Source of the DNA: Fagopyrum homotropicum
Taxonomy: Eukaryota; Streptophyta; Magnoliopsida; Caryophyllales; Polygonaceae
Assembly: GCA_033239125.1 (NCBI GenBank)
Contig: BSWB01000002.1
Coordinates: 47,217,001 to 47,281,000 of the forward strand
DNA length: 64,000 bases
Direction: 5' to 3'
The notes under the pieces were generated by a model. That model ran no database searches and had not been told where the DNA came from. It worked only from the letters and a program-made list of their open reading frames with translations. Shown piece by piece: positions 1 to 11,167 of this stretch. Positions within the stretch are counted from its first letter, which is position 1. Each line of letters starts with the position of its first letter. The translations under genes were made by a program, and so were the position numbers.

Positions 1-711
1 GGCCGAACTGAAGAACCCTAGACGACTAGGCAAAGCGCTTTTCTGAGATCTATGGTTGTTCATCCGTTCGATTGTGAGCACTACGGGATCGATTACTGAG
101 GTTAGTCTCCTTTCTGTTCATGGTTTCATTTGTTGTCGTTGTCCTCTCCAAACTGTCGATGGTTGCTCTCCCTAGATTCTGACTAATTTCTCCATGGATT
201 CTCCCTTTTCTTCATGATTTTGCTGCACAGATTCATTGTAGATAAATATGACTTGTTTGTGTATTGTTTGATATGAATCTAAACTGGCTGAGAATATTGT
301 ATGTATGGTTTGAACCTATTTTCTACAATGCTTTCTCTTTTTCCACTGTTTTTGGCTTCACCATTATTCCTCAGTAACAAAAGCTTGGTGGCCATGGAAT
401 GGCCTTTGCTATGGCTCCTGATAAGAAGCTTCAAGGGGCTTTGCCTAGACAACAATATTTAGGTTTATCGAATTCACTAATAACGGAAATCTTACCGACC
501 ATGTTTTCGCTATTGAGTTTGATATTGTTACTGATTTTGAATTTAGGGATATTAATGACTATGACAATGTTTGAATAGATGTATTTGCACTTTGATTTGT
601 TTGAGTATTGTTTGATATGAATCTAATACCGTAATTTCTATTTTCGAACATATTTATTGTTGTTATTGGGTTTCTTGTCTGTTTAATATTGTGCATTGGT
701 CAAGAATAAAA
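1..711. other. Upstream flank of the Myb/SANT-like pseudogene, no gene seen
   Basis: No convincing coding exon is visible. The sequence is T-rich and could hold 5' leader or intron sequence of the pseudogene that starts at 712, but no splice chain could be fixed. Confidence 0.4.
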
Positions 712-2136
712 ATGGCTGAGAATACTACTAAAACGTTATATAAGAGTAAGGAAAAAAGTTTCATATGGATTGATGCTCTCACTAGAGTCTTGTTGGACTT
801 GTTGAGCGATTACCAACGAGAAAATGAGAAGAATGAATTCAGTTGGAAACACTTGACATATTTGTTTGAGCAGAAAACAAACATGAAATGCAAGAAAAAC
901 ACATTGAAGAACAAGTATAATAATTTGAGATCCGTTTGGAAGCTATGATTAAATCTAAAGCATGGAGAGACCGGATTGGGATGGGACTATGAGAAACAAT
1001 GCATTTCTGCAACTCCGGAATGATGGTCACAAAAACTACAGGTACGGGTCTAATGTTGTGATTTGATTATTTATACCTTTGATTAACAAATTTATAATAA
1101 ATGGTTTTTGTTTTGAATTGACTATATAGGAGAATGAGGAATATAGAGTTTTCAAGAAGAATGCTTTCAACCCCGAGATGGAGTCGATAATGGAATTACT
1201 GTTCCATGAGACTATTGCCATGAGTTCTCATTGTGTTGTCCCCTCAATGGCTTCGGCTGTAGTTATTCCGGACGATGTTATCCAGGATTTAACCGGTCAA
1301 TGTAACACTCCAAATCCGCGGGACTCGGGATGCCACATTGGGCTAGGATCTCACAATGCATCCTGACCCTAGCCTGACAACAAGTTCACTGGACCTTGCA
1401 ACATGGCGGAATCCACGCTCTTCCATACAATAGACTAGATGGTATATCAAACATACTCACAAATCCTCATATTACCAAGACTCTCGTATTCCTCATTACA
1501 TACATCACAAGGCCTCATAGGCTCACACAATCAACCTCATTGTTGATAACCGTACACATCCTTCAAGATCTCTATCACAAGAAAGGTCACAATCTAATCT
1601 ATCATAACAGTGGCCAATATGGTCCATCTATCATAGTTCAAACTACACTTATAGCGATCTACTCGATCCACTACTTCCTCACTTTCAAAGACATAACATA
1701 GAAGTCTACAAAAGAAAATCACAAGTCCCGATATAACTAAACTAACACACATCTCACGGGTACCTCTGACCCCAAAACAACTGAGTAACCCTAAGTAAAG
1801 GGTACTCCCTATATCACATCTAAACCCACATTCAACACATACATAAAAAAGAGGGATACCACCAACACCAAAAGAACTAAAAAAGGTAAACCATTGCTAA
1901 GAATGGTACCAGAAAACAACTAACGCTAACAACTCCACTACACCTCACCGCTCATAACTCGAGTCTACGCTCTTCAAGTATCACTAACATCATCTTCATG
2001 ATCTCTGCCTCTACTCGATCTACACCGGAAAGAGGAGAGTCCAACTAAGAAGGAATTAAGCCAGCTATCGGTGCTAAAGAACACTCAGAGCGCAAATGGC
2101 CTGGATGACCACAGTTGAAACACAGTCGTCCCGTCT

Positions 2137-2718
2137 TCACAACTTGTGGGCTGAAGGGCAACTCGATCTTCTTCGTTCAGCCTTAGTAACCTTAGCGTGG
2201 GAGGCAACTTGATGATGCGGTATCTTATTTCGTCGACAGATAATCGATCGATGTCCGATCTTACCACAGGTAAAACACGTCACTAAATGTCTCTTACACT
2301 TCGGTCGTAGGTGTTCAGTCTCCCCACAGTTGAAACAAGATCTCATCCCACCAGAAGTCCATGTGGACAAGCGATCACTCGAACGTCCATGTGCCAAACT
2401 CTGTTCAACACCTAAAGGATCTACTTCATCACTTACTAGTTCAGTTCGTTGTTCCTTCTTTGATCCGGAAGCTTCAGTAGGTCCAACCGATGTTGGTAAA
2501 CCCGGTGTAGGTCTACCTGCTCTTGTAGCCTCTTGTACTTGGCGTATATATTCTCAAAACTCGGGTCCACTCATCGAGACGTAATCAGTCTTCTCATGCT
2601 TATTCTTTGCTATAGGCGAAACAACAGTGGAAACTGGTCTCTGACCTATCACTACTGGAGGAAGAGGTGATCTACCTCTACCCCGTCTTTCTACAGATGT
2701 TACTCTAGTCTGAGTCAT
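2137..2718 (-). pseudogene. Shortened retrotransposon gag with two CCHC zinc knuckles
   Basis: Read on the minus strand from an ATG at 2718, one frame holds a basic N-terminus, one in-frame TGA (after GPEF), then two consecutive CX2CX4HX4C knuckles (CFNCGETEHLRPKC and CFTCGKIGHRSIIC). The knuckles are the nucleocapsid signature of Ty3/gypsy gag, which binds the element's RNA in the particle. Most of the usual capsid region before the knuckles is missing, and the frame ends at about 2137. It is non-functional as it stands. Confidence 0.8.
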
Positions 2719-3002
2719 CTGAGGGGTATACACACCTAACTTATAAGGCTATATATATACCATATATATATATAAAACACATCCACATGCAATCCATAAT
2801 ACATATATATACATATCTATACTGCTGAGATCCACGGCAGAGGTGACGACTTCTCGTACATTCTATCCCAAAACACCAACTTTTAAAACCAAAATCTTTT
2901 GAAAACTTCATACCCCTTTCGGGTTCCGTTTATTTTATCCATCCGACCTCATTGCAAGTAGCAAGTGCCATTGTTGTCAACCTAAGGTTGTGATACCAAC
3001 TC

Positions 3003-4373
3003 TGTAACACCCCAAATCTGTGGGACTCGGGATGCCACATTGAGCTAGGATCTCACAATGGATCTTGACCCTAGCCTAACAACAAGTTCACTGGACCTTA
3101 CAACATGACACTGACAGATATAAAACAAATACATAAAACTGTACAACCAAAAGGTATACAAAAACATAGCCGAGTATAAGGTAACATCTTCACACAGGAG
3201 GTCAACAAAATATCATCCTCATGGAGGAGGGAAACATAAACAACCCACAACCACAACCATCCTATGTACGAGAGTCCTCGGCCTGTCACCCTGCCTATTC
3301 ACTCAGCAGCTCGCCTATCATGTAATGCATCTACAACATGGTATGAAACCATTAGCTAACCATACATATATAAGGTAATGCATAAGCACAAGCACAAGTC
3401 ATGAAAGATAAACACTTCAACATGCTATCAGACATTTACCCATTTTATCATCTTTATATCATAGCCTTTTACTCAAATCGTACATATATAGATAGATGAA
3501 ACTATGTGACACGAAGACCGATACATCCCCGCCTTTGGGCCTGACGTCCATCTAGAAGTAGTGTCGGTCACACAACCCGTGTACCCTATGGGAGTGGATT
3601 GCGCCCTTCCTGTATACAAGATGACATGGACACAGAGAACCCCCAGCCCCTTACAGGATGAAGGGAAGGGTTATCACTGCTACGCATACGGGGCTATCAA
3701 TAAAATATAGGTTGGTAATAATCGACATCACATGCTATCATATTAAGCATATAACACACACACCTCATGCAAACACCCAATATAAGGATGATAGCTAAGC
3801 AAGTCCTACGGACTTACCTCAACTTCGTACAAAACTCAACCATGATCAACCTCTGGCCCTGAGAGGGACACTGCCTAATAACAAGGCATAGAGATATATC
3901 AATCTCCTATCAATCAAAGGGGTCACACATAGACCCAAGGGATCCATAGGATCATCCTCAACCTAAGCCTCACAACCTATAAATCCTCGAAAGCCATACA
4001 AGACATACATAACCATAACATCATCATATACTCTCATCTATACCTAACATGGTATTATACACTCACGCTAGGAAAGGAAGAGGCAATGCCATCCATAGGC
4101 AAGCCTAGAAGCAAGACACACCTGCAGAACCAAGAGCAAAGCCAAGCTGGTGCAGGTGGCCGCAAGGGCGGCTGGAAGGTGGCGCAGGGGCGGCTGGAAG
4201 GTGGCGCAGGGGCGGTGACAAGGTGGCGCTGGGACGCTCAAGGCAGACACATGGGCGGCTGGTGTGCAGAAGGCACACTTCCGGATTCTATTTGCTTCTT
4301 CACTCAATTCTCTTCAAACCTTCTTCAGCCAGCAACCAAGTACATACATATACATACATATACACACACACAC

Positions 4374-4427
<54 letters not shown>

Positions 4428-4988
4428 ATTAAAGCCTGTGAAGGCTGCCACAAGATTAAACTTGTGGAACCTAAGCTAGGGATGAAGAAAAGAAGGAAAG
4501 AATCAAGATAATAAGAGATGGGAGAGGAACTCACCAAGCTGAACCTAAACAGAGGAAAGAACCTCACCAAAACCTCAAGGCTGGCTCAATCACAAGCACA
4601 ACAACATCATCAAGCATCATCATCAACATCCACAAGCAAAGCCACACAAAACTCTCACAAACTCAACAAGGATCCAAGAAGAACAAGGAAGAGATCCAAA
4701 GAAGGAAGGAGAAGAAGATGAACGTGAGGGAGAAGATGAAGTTGTAAACGAGGTAACCCTCACCAAGAGAGAGGATGGAGCTTATAAAGGAAGGAAAGGG
4801 GTAAAACACGGGTCAAGAGTCAACAATGACGGTTGCAGCACACCCTAAACCGCAGGGGCGGCTTAGGAAGGCGCAGGTGCGGCCTAGGCAAACCGCAGGG
4901 GCGGCCTCTAGGTCACGCAGGGGCGGATCAAGCACAATTTGTGCCCTCAACACTCACTCTCTACAACTCAGCAACTAAGGCTCTTACA
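3003..4988 (-). repeat. 5' LTR of the truncated retrotransposon
   Basis: About 1,986 bp. Its first ~100 bp on the plus strand match 1301-1400 closely (both carry GGGACTCGGGATGCCAC). It holds an (AT)n microsatellite and several CCGCAGGGGCGG-like motifs near 4180-4220 and 4850-4925. Confidence 0.75.
4378..4425. repeat. (AT)n microsatellite
   Basis: About 24 AT dinucleotides, preceded by (CA)n and TACATA repeats, inside the LTR. Likely length-polymorphic. Confidence 0.95.
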
Positions 4989-5806
4989 GTCAAGATGATG
5001 ATACGGTTCCAACTGAGTACGTAGATGAGCTGCTAAGAGATGCCACTATTGACGAGTTCGAGACGCCAATTGGAGGTTCTTCTGCACATGGGGATTTTCT
5101 CTCATGCCCATTTCCATCGCGTGAGAAAGGTAAAAAAGGATTGCAAACAATTCTTCACCCAGAGTTGGAAAAAGAAATATCCGGAAGAGTATTGGATCTA
5201 GTTTGTACCAAGACAATCTGGTTGCGTCTTTACAAGTTAATAAGATAATAACAACAGTGTTTGAAGCAGAGGCAAACTCAGCATCTCAAGGGGCATCAAG
5301 CAAGGCTAAACATGATTACACGGATGTCTTAGAGATTATTGCGTTGATGGTTGATGAAGGTTTTATTTCAAAAGGATCATCGCTTTGGTGTTTTGCTGTT
5401 TCATTAGTGGGATCGATAAAAAGTCAGCGTGCCTTGTTCACCCAGCTACCTTACAATGAGGGACAACTGTCATGGCTTAAGTGGGAGTTTAGGAAAGATG
5501 CAAAGAAGGGTCTCTTGTCCGATGATTAGAGGGACGATTGCCATGGTTCACATGAGCATTGTTTTACCTCTGTTTTTTCTGTTGAACATTAATTTCATTT
5601 GTGTTTTATTTTAATTTTTATTTCTTGACTGAACCCAATTTCGAGAGATAATTTATTTTTATTTGTTTATGGGATCATTATGTTCTAAATATCTCAAATG
5701 ACCAAAATTAAGAAAATAAATTTATAAAATAAGGTATTAATTTCACAAAATATGATTTTCGAGTAAGAAAGATTTTTTGGTAAGATTTAATTTAGAATTA
5801 AATTAA

Positions 5807-7525
5807 GGGAAATTCCGGTTGGTACCCTGTGGTATGGGGTATTCCGGAATTTACCCACAAATTTTTCAGAGTTCGGATTTTACCCCTCAGTTTTACAATT
5901 GTTTGACATATGCCCAAAAACATCAAATCCTCTCTAACCATGGTTAATGAACAGATAATTTACAATAAAATTTATTTTTTAGATGCCCTCTCTTTTCGAT
6001 TCTCATTCCTCATTTTTTTCTACATCAATATTTGCCCGTCTCTTCTTCCTCGTCCACTACTGTCTCTCTCTTTTGTGAATCGAATTTCGTCGATTTCTAT
6101 CCGAGCAGAAGAGTTTTGTAAATAAAATAGAGTTAAACAGAGTATGATGAACTGAAGCGAAATCCATGAATATCCGCTCTTTACTGAGGAGTGAAGAGTT
6201 CAAATTCGGAATTGGAGTTCTAATATCTCTATTGACTCTTCAAATCATAGAAAATTTGCTAATTTGTGGGTTGTGCTTCTCTACCGTAAAATCCAGAGAA
6301 GAAGACATGCTTAAATCAAAGGTTAGGGTTTTGGGTTGCAAGCTAGGGTTGCATTGGCCTGAGATGATGAAGAAGAAAGGAGCAGATGATGAAAATAAAG
6401 ACAATATATAGTTTGCATCTGGGCAATGGTGTTTCCGCTCGGCGGAGCTCACCTGCGACATGCCTCCCAAATTCCTCCCCTTCTCAAGCCTCGCGGTCCC
6501 TCCCCCTGCCATCGCCATCCTGGACATCCTCTATCATGAACAACCTCTGACTCCACTTTGTGCTCCCTGTCTCCACGAATGCCTCTTCGTTCTCAATCCT
6601 TCCTCCGGTAATCCGGCGTAGGAGCTACCACGATGTTCTCTTCTTCCTCCGCCTCCTCTGTCGTGGATATAATGCTTGAGCTCCGGCGATGCAAGAGTTT
6701 CTCCGTCGATAAGTGCGAGAGCCTTGGTATTGGTCTCTCTTACGAGCCTCGTAGAAGATCATGTGAGGTTAGCGGTCGGAGCACACTTGTGGATCTATTC
6801 ACCGTCGATGATGAGGGAGAGGGAGGTAAAGTTGGTTCGATCTCAAAGTGTAAGTTTGAATCGGTGAATCTAGGGCTTCTTGGAGGTACGCATCCTGTCC
6901 TTGAGATTATAGAGGAAGATGACGATGAGAGTGATTATGCCATTAGAGTTTATGTTGATGTGATTGCTGCCCTTACCTTTAAAGGTAATGTTGATGAGGA
7001 AGTTGAAGATACGAGGACGGTAAAGGAGTTTATTGATCTTGAATTAAAGAGCAGCAAGCCGCTAAGAGAGATTTCAAAGGAAATCGCACGCAAATTTGGA
7101 TTGTGGCCTCTGTTTTTAGCAAGAAGTTGCAGAAATGGAAGATGAAACACAAGAATGAAGGGCTGATGGCAATTGTAATGGAAGATTGGGGGAAATGCAA
7201 CTAGACATATTGAGAGGAAACCAACAGTCGGATGTGATATTATGTCAAAATGACTATCAATAATTAGTAAATGACTAACAGTTTTTGGGAGACTATGGAT
7301 TTGGAAGGAGATCTTCAACCAACGGTTGAAAAGAGAGAGGATATTTCAAAAAAAATTGTTATTGGAAATTAATGGTTCTTTAACCATAATTAGAGGATTT
7401 AACTGTGTAGTTTGTGTTGGGCATAAGTTGAACAATTGCAAAACGAGGGGCAAAATACAAACTCTGAAAAACTTGTGGGTAAATTCCGGAATACCCTATC
7501 ACAAGGGTACCAAACGGAATTTTCC
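5807..7525. mobile_element. Pack-MULE (Mutator-like element with captured gene fragment)
   Basis: The ends are long imperfect inverted repeats of about 145 bp: left from 5807 (GGGAAATTCCGGTTGGTACCC), right ending 7525 (read inward GGAAAATTCCGTTTGGTACCC). Shared blocks include TATTCCGGAATTTACCCACAA and TTTTTCAGAGTT. A perfect 9-bp direct duplication TTAAATTAA flanks it (5798-5806 and 7526-7534), as expected for Mutator-superfamily insertion. No transposase is visible. The interior carries a plant gene fragment (6507-7204). The element lies between the Myb/SANT pseudogene and the promoter of the p31comet-like gene. Confidence 0.85.
6507..7204 (+). pseudogene. Captured OCTOPUS-like (DUF740) gene fragment
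   Basis: Pieces in three frames follow the order of plant OCTOPUS/OPL proteins, plasma-membrane polarity factors of the phloem lineage. They are: CHRHP at 6507; a cysteine-rich CAPCLHECLFVLNPSSG about 6562-6612, matching the family's CPSCLCERL segment; an open frame 6633-7145 containing LELRRCKSFS, EPRRRSCEV and an acidic stretch EEDDDES; and FIDLELKSSKP. After a one-base shift near 7106 comes ASVFSKKLQKWK. The N-terminal pieces are out of frame with the main frame and a TAG precedes its ATG. Only about the first third of the family length is represented. It sits wholly inside the MULE, so capture is the likely origin. The family call rests on remembered OPS motifs; the 170-residue open frame could still be translated. 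Confidence 0.68.
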
Positions 7526-7704
7526 TTAAATTAATAACTAAAATAAAATTCTTCGATTATATCCTAAAACACGCTCTATGTTTTGCACATTTTTCCCGCC
7601 CCCGTCCACTCACTGTCCACATCTATAACTTCTCGGGACCGAACAGAGGGTTCTTTTCGAATTCTGCAACAAAATTCCGAGTTCTCTTTGTTCGCAGTTA
7701 GAAG

Positions 7705-10483
7705 ATGGAGAAACGAGGAGGAAAATCGAAGCAAATGGAGGATGTGGAAATGGAAGTCGAAGTAAATCGGGATACTGTTGATTGCTCTGCGATTTACCAT
7801 GTGGTCTCTGACATTTTAGCTTTCCTCCTCTACATGCATCACCAAATTCCCTCGTACTCTCTCTTTCTTGTGTTTTTGTTTGAGAATTTTTTGTATTTAA
7901 TTTGAGCTTTAATTTCTAGGGTTTATTTCAGCCAGGTGTGAAGCCGTCGTTTCCCCCTTCTAATTAGGGATTTTTGAAGTCCCGTTTGGACTAAAATACT
8001 TCTGTTTCCGCAAATAAATTGAACTTACAAGTGGAGTTCCGGTGTAGTGTGGATCAAACTGTATATAAGTTGGTGCTAATGTGTTCATTAACCAATACAC
8101 TTTTAACTGCTAGAAAATTGCATTAGGAAAGATTTTCTTCACTGAAAAATTCTAGACAGTAGACAGAACCCTTTTCCCCCTTTGTTGGTTGAAGTGAGTT
8201 TTCTATGGAATTATAATGCTAAAGTATTCATCAATAACTGGAACTTCAAGTTTTAATTCCATATGCCTATACATCAACACTCCAGTTTAAAAAAATATAA
8301 ATGATGCAGTTGGTGCAACCTGAGTTATTTTTTCTTCTTCCTGGCAGAATGCTGCAGGACATGACTCATGAATTTGGTTTGCTACAAACTGAGTATAAGG
8401 AATTGGTATGTTTGGAGAGACTGAAACATGTATTACAGATAATTATCTTGATTCATGGTTACTTGCTAAGGCTGTTTGATTTTAGGAGACGGTTCTTACG
8501 CAAGAAGCATTGAATATATCATCCAGAAGAAAACATGTTGGGAGGAAACGAGAGGTCAGGTTAGGGATTCGGCGAGTAGAGAAGTTGATGGGTGCAGTGA
8601 CTAATCTACTGACAGCGTTGCAGCTTATATTTAGGGAGGCTCCTAGTGTTGAGTCTGTTATTTTGATTTTCGGAAGTCCAAGAAGACCACAATATATCTA
8701 TGAGATGTGTTTTTCTTTTGGAAAGGTGGCTCCACAAGCTCCTGATTGTCTCAATAAAAAGACTCAAGTTGCAGACAGACTTTCAAGAAAGGTTTGTCAT
8801 TGTTGCTATCCTGATTGAGTGATTTTGATCATCTATCATTGTTCTGGGAAAACTTATTTGCTCTGGGTAGGTGATACGGACATTCACTTCGAAAGGCGTA
8901 GGGTCTTCCTCCTATTCAGGTGATTGTAAATTTTAGTAGTATGTTTTATCTATAGATTTTACCGCTTCAATTGGTGTATCACATATATGACTTTTACTGG
9001 GTTCATGATAAGTTTTGCATTTTAGGGCCTTCAAAGTTGTTTATGTTGGTTAAAGCTCCAGCTTCCTTCAATATGCCACAACATTTTCTTCCAAAGCGAG
9101 ATTTTCAGTACAGCAAAACGCGAGGAGTGAGTACCTTTGCTAACCTTTTATTGTTATATATGTTTGTTTTAGTTGCTTTATTCAATATATAAACTCTTAC
9201 CAAGTATGTTTCCAGAAGGTATCTCTTAGCCAGTTGTGTAGTATTATGCTGAAAAGTACAATTTAGTTGATATCTACAGGAAAGATTGAATTTTACATAA
9301 TTTAAGACGATACAATGTTCATGTATATCTGATTATCTTGGACATCGGATTCTGGCATATGCTACACTCATCGTGGTTGCCTTAGTCATATATATTTTTT
9401 TCTTGCAGACTAACTAAAAAAGTGTTTTCTGCTGACAATTGTGGCTTTTTATAGACATAATTTGCTTAACCTTCCATTCTTCATAATCCGCTGAAACTCG
9501 AGCTTGTCTAATCATCAACATCTGTTATTATCTTCTTACGTGTATGATATCTCAAACAAGTGATGCAAATTGACCTTGCCTTCACTAAAAGAATTAATCT
9601 AGAATTTCCTTCCCTTACAGACAGCAACCTACAGGCTGAGACTGAAGCATAGAACACTCTGCTCAAACAAAGGAACCTCTACTTCTGATCCTGCGACTTC
9701 CTTTAGCTTGCCAGATGGTACATCAGATGAGCGGATATGGTAAATTCATCACAATTTTACCCCGATGTTTTTTACCAATAACATTTATGGCAATCATTGT
9801 CAGTGAACTGCAAAAGTTCTATGTTTATTTGATGTGCATAAGGCAACTCTGGTGAGTGAAGAAAGATAGAGAAGCTAGGCCTAGTCACCTAGAGGAGATG
9901 CAATCCTTTCCTCATCAGTGTAAAGGAAGAGTAGATATCTTAAAAGAGTTTACATTTGTACGAGTTTTCAAGCTATGCCCCTCTCTCTGAAAAAAGAGAA
10001 TTGGATTCCTTACCATTACCATCCTTCTATTTCCCACTTCCTGAAGTGGCGTTTGTTTCATAATTTCCTTGTTTTCTATATCTCAAATTCAGAAAGAAAG
10101 ACTTATCAACAAATATGAACAACCCAGTATTTTGAAGAGCATGTCTTATTGTAGGTATATCCGATTTTTTTTTTACATTCATAAAGTACAATCAAGTCCT
10201 AGATGCTTACTAGGAATAACGGATAATAGATCAAAAGAATAACTTTTTCTTATGCAATGCAATTAACTAGAAATCTTCTTGGTGTCAATAGACAAACTGT
10301 AAACTGTGGCTTTTTTATGAAGCATGTTTATGTACTATTACTTGTCTTTGGTGTGAACATGGTGATCCAGATTATTTTTTATTATTTATTGATGTTAGTT
10401 TGAAATATGGATATGTCTGCAGGTTTCAATGTCGTCATGTAATCAAGGGCCTTCCAGATGAGAACCCATCACCAGAAGAATAA
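7705..10483 (+). CDS. COMET: p31comet / MAD2L1BP-like HORMA adaptor (COMET)
   Basis: Seven exons join in frame: 7705-7853, 8348-8405, 8486-8791, 8871-8919, 9026-9126, 9621-9739 and 10423-10483, with GT-AG introns and a TAA stop, giving 280 residues, close to the usual p31comet size. The start is the first ATG after the 5' leader; it opens MEKRGGKSKQ. Recognisable blocks are the N-terminal DILAFLLYMHHQIPS, the central LFMLVKAPASFNMPQHFLPK (exon 5) and the C-terminal IWFQCRHVIKGLP (exons 6-7), which I associate with plant MAD2L1-binding/COMET proteins. In that family the protein has a HORMA-like fold and links HORMA proteins (MAD2; in plants also the meiotic axis protein ASY1) to the PCH2/TRIP13 ATPase for remodelling. 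No frameshift or stop was found. It converges on the bHLH gene. The family call is by motif memory, not alignment. Confidence 0.75.
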
Positions 10484-11167
10484 GAAAGTTTTGAAATGAG
10501 TTGTTTGATCATTTTATGCTTTAATTCTAGGTTTAGGTTTCATACTGCGTTTGTTGGTTTATGATATATTGGTCCGTCCGATGGTTAAAAGTAAGTATTG
10601 CAAAACCTGTCATAGTTTACAAAAGTCTTGCTTTTGTTGCTCTGTCTGATTCTCATATCCTGTTTAACTCATGTTTCATGACAGCTTAATATTTGTGTAC
10701 TTGCTGGGTTGGCTTTCCTTTTAGCACAAAGCAGGGTTCAATTGACACATCCCAAAACAAATGAATAATCACTAGTATTAACTCTAAATAAACACTGAAG
10801 ATTCTCAAAGAAACCAGTACTCAATCCTCTTGGTGCACCATGAAAGATGTGTGCTACATTCAGTCATTCGACTTTGCTACAAGGTTAGTGAATTAATCTT
10901 CTTTCCTTCATAATATCTTCCTGAACTTGCTTTAGCGGTTCCATACACGCCCTAGATGTGCCTCATTGGCACTCACATGGTGAAGACCCCTATTCCCTTG
11001 AACTTGCTTCCACATGTTATTTACTAATTTAGCTTGCTACTCACAAATCATATTTGGTATACCCTCCATGGGTAACAATACAAGTTTTTCCTAATTTTAC
11101 AATACTCTCTGCACAGTAGTCATCACTTTGAATATTATCTCTACAGTCTGAAAATTGTAACTGAAGT
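10484..11167. other. Space between two convergent genes
   Basis: Contains the 3' untranslated parts of the p31comet-like gene (plus) and the bHLH gene (minus). No further gene, RNA or repeat was seen. Confidence 0.6.

Larger units (their letters stand above)
1301..4988 (-). mobile_element. Truncated Ty3/gypsy-type LTR retrotransposon, minus strand
   Basis: The element starts TGTAACAC and ends CTTACA, and is flanked by the 5-bp duplication GTCAA (1296-1300 and 4989-4993), splitting the Myb/SANT-like gene. On the minus strand the order is 5' LTR (3003-4988), a primer-binding-like TGGTATCACAACC (2986-2998), a shortened gag (2718 to 2137), unassigned sequence (about 1402-2040), then only the terminal ~100 bp of the 3' LTR (1301 to ~1400). 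Pol is absent. The intact duplication with a missing 3' LTR body points to internal deletion after insertion. Confidence 0.8.
712..5529 (+). pseudogene. Myb/SANT-like domain gene, split by an LTR retrotransposon
   Basis: The first exon (712 to about 1041) encodes a Myb/SANT-like DNA-binding region: WIDALTRVLLDLL, then FSWKHL, then LKNKYNNLRSVWK, the pattern of the plant Myb_DNA-bind_3 family found in Harbinger-associated and L10-interacting MYB-type proteins. Reading continues to a WW-type motif broken by TGA at about 1020, a GT donor at 1042, an AG acceptor at 1128-1129, and exon 2 up to 1300. A retrotransposon occupies 1301-4988. The frame resumes at 4994 with an acidic DDDT stretch, shifts frame near 5185, and ends with a conserved-looking C-terminal part (5203-5529, ending LLSDD). 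A frameshift also follows the SANT region near 945. At least one stop, two frameshifts and the insertion mean no intact protein. The family is inferred from motif pattern; the original target is unknown. Confidence 0.7.

Noticed and set aside
4086..4511. 141-codon frame through the AT microsatellite
   Set aside because: Its length comes from an (IY)n translation of a dinucleotide repeat inside an LTR.
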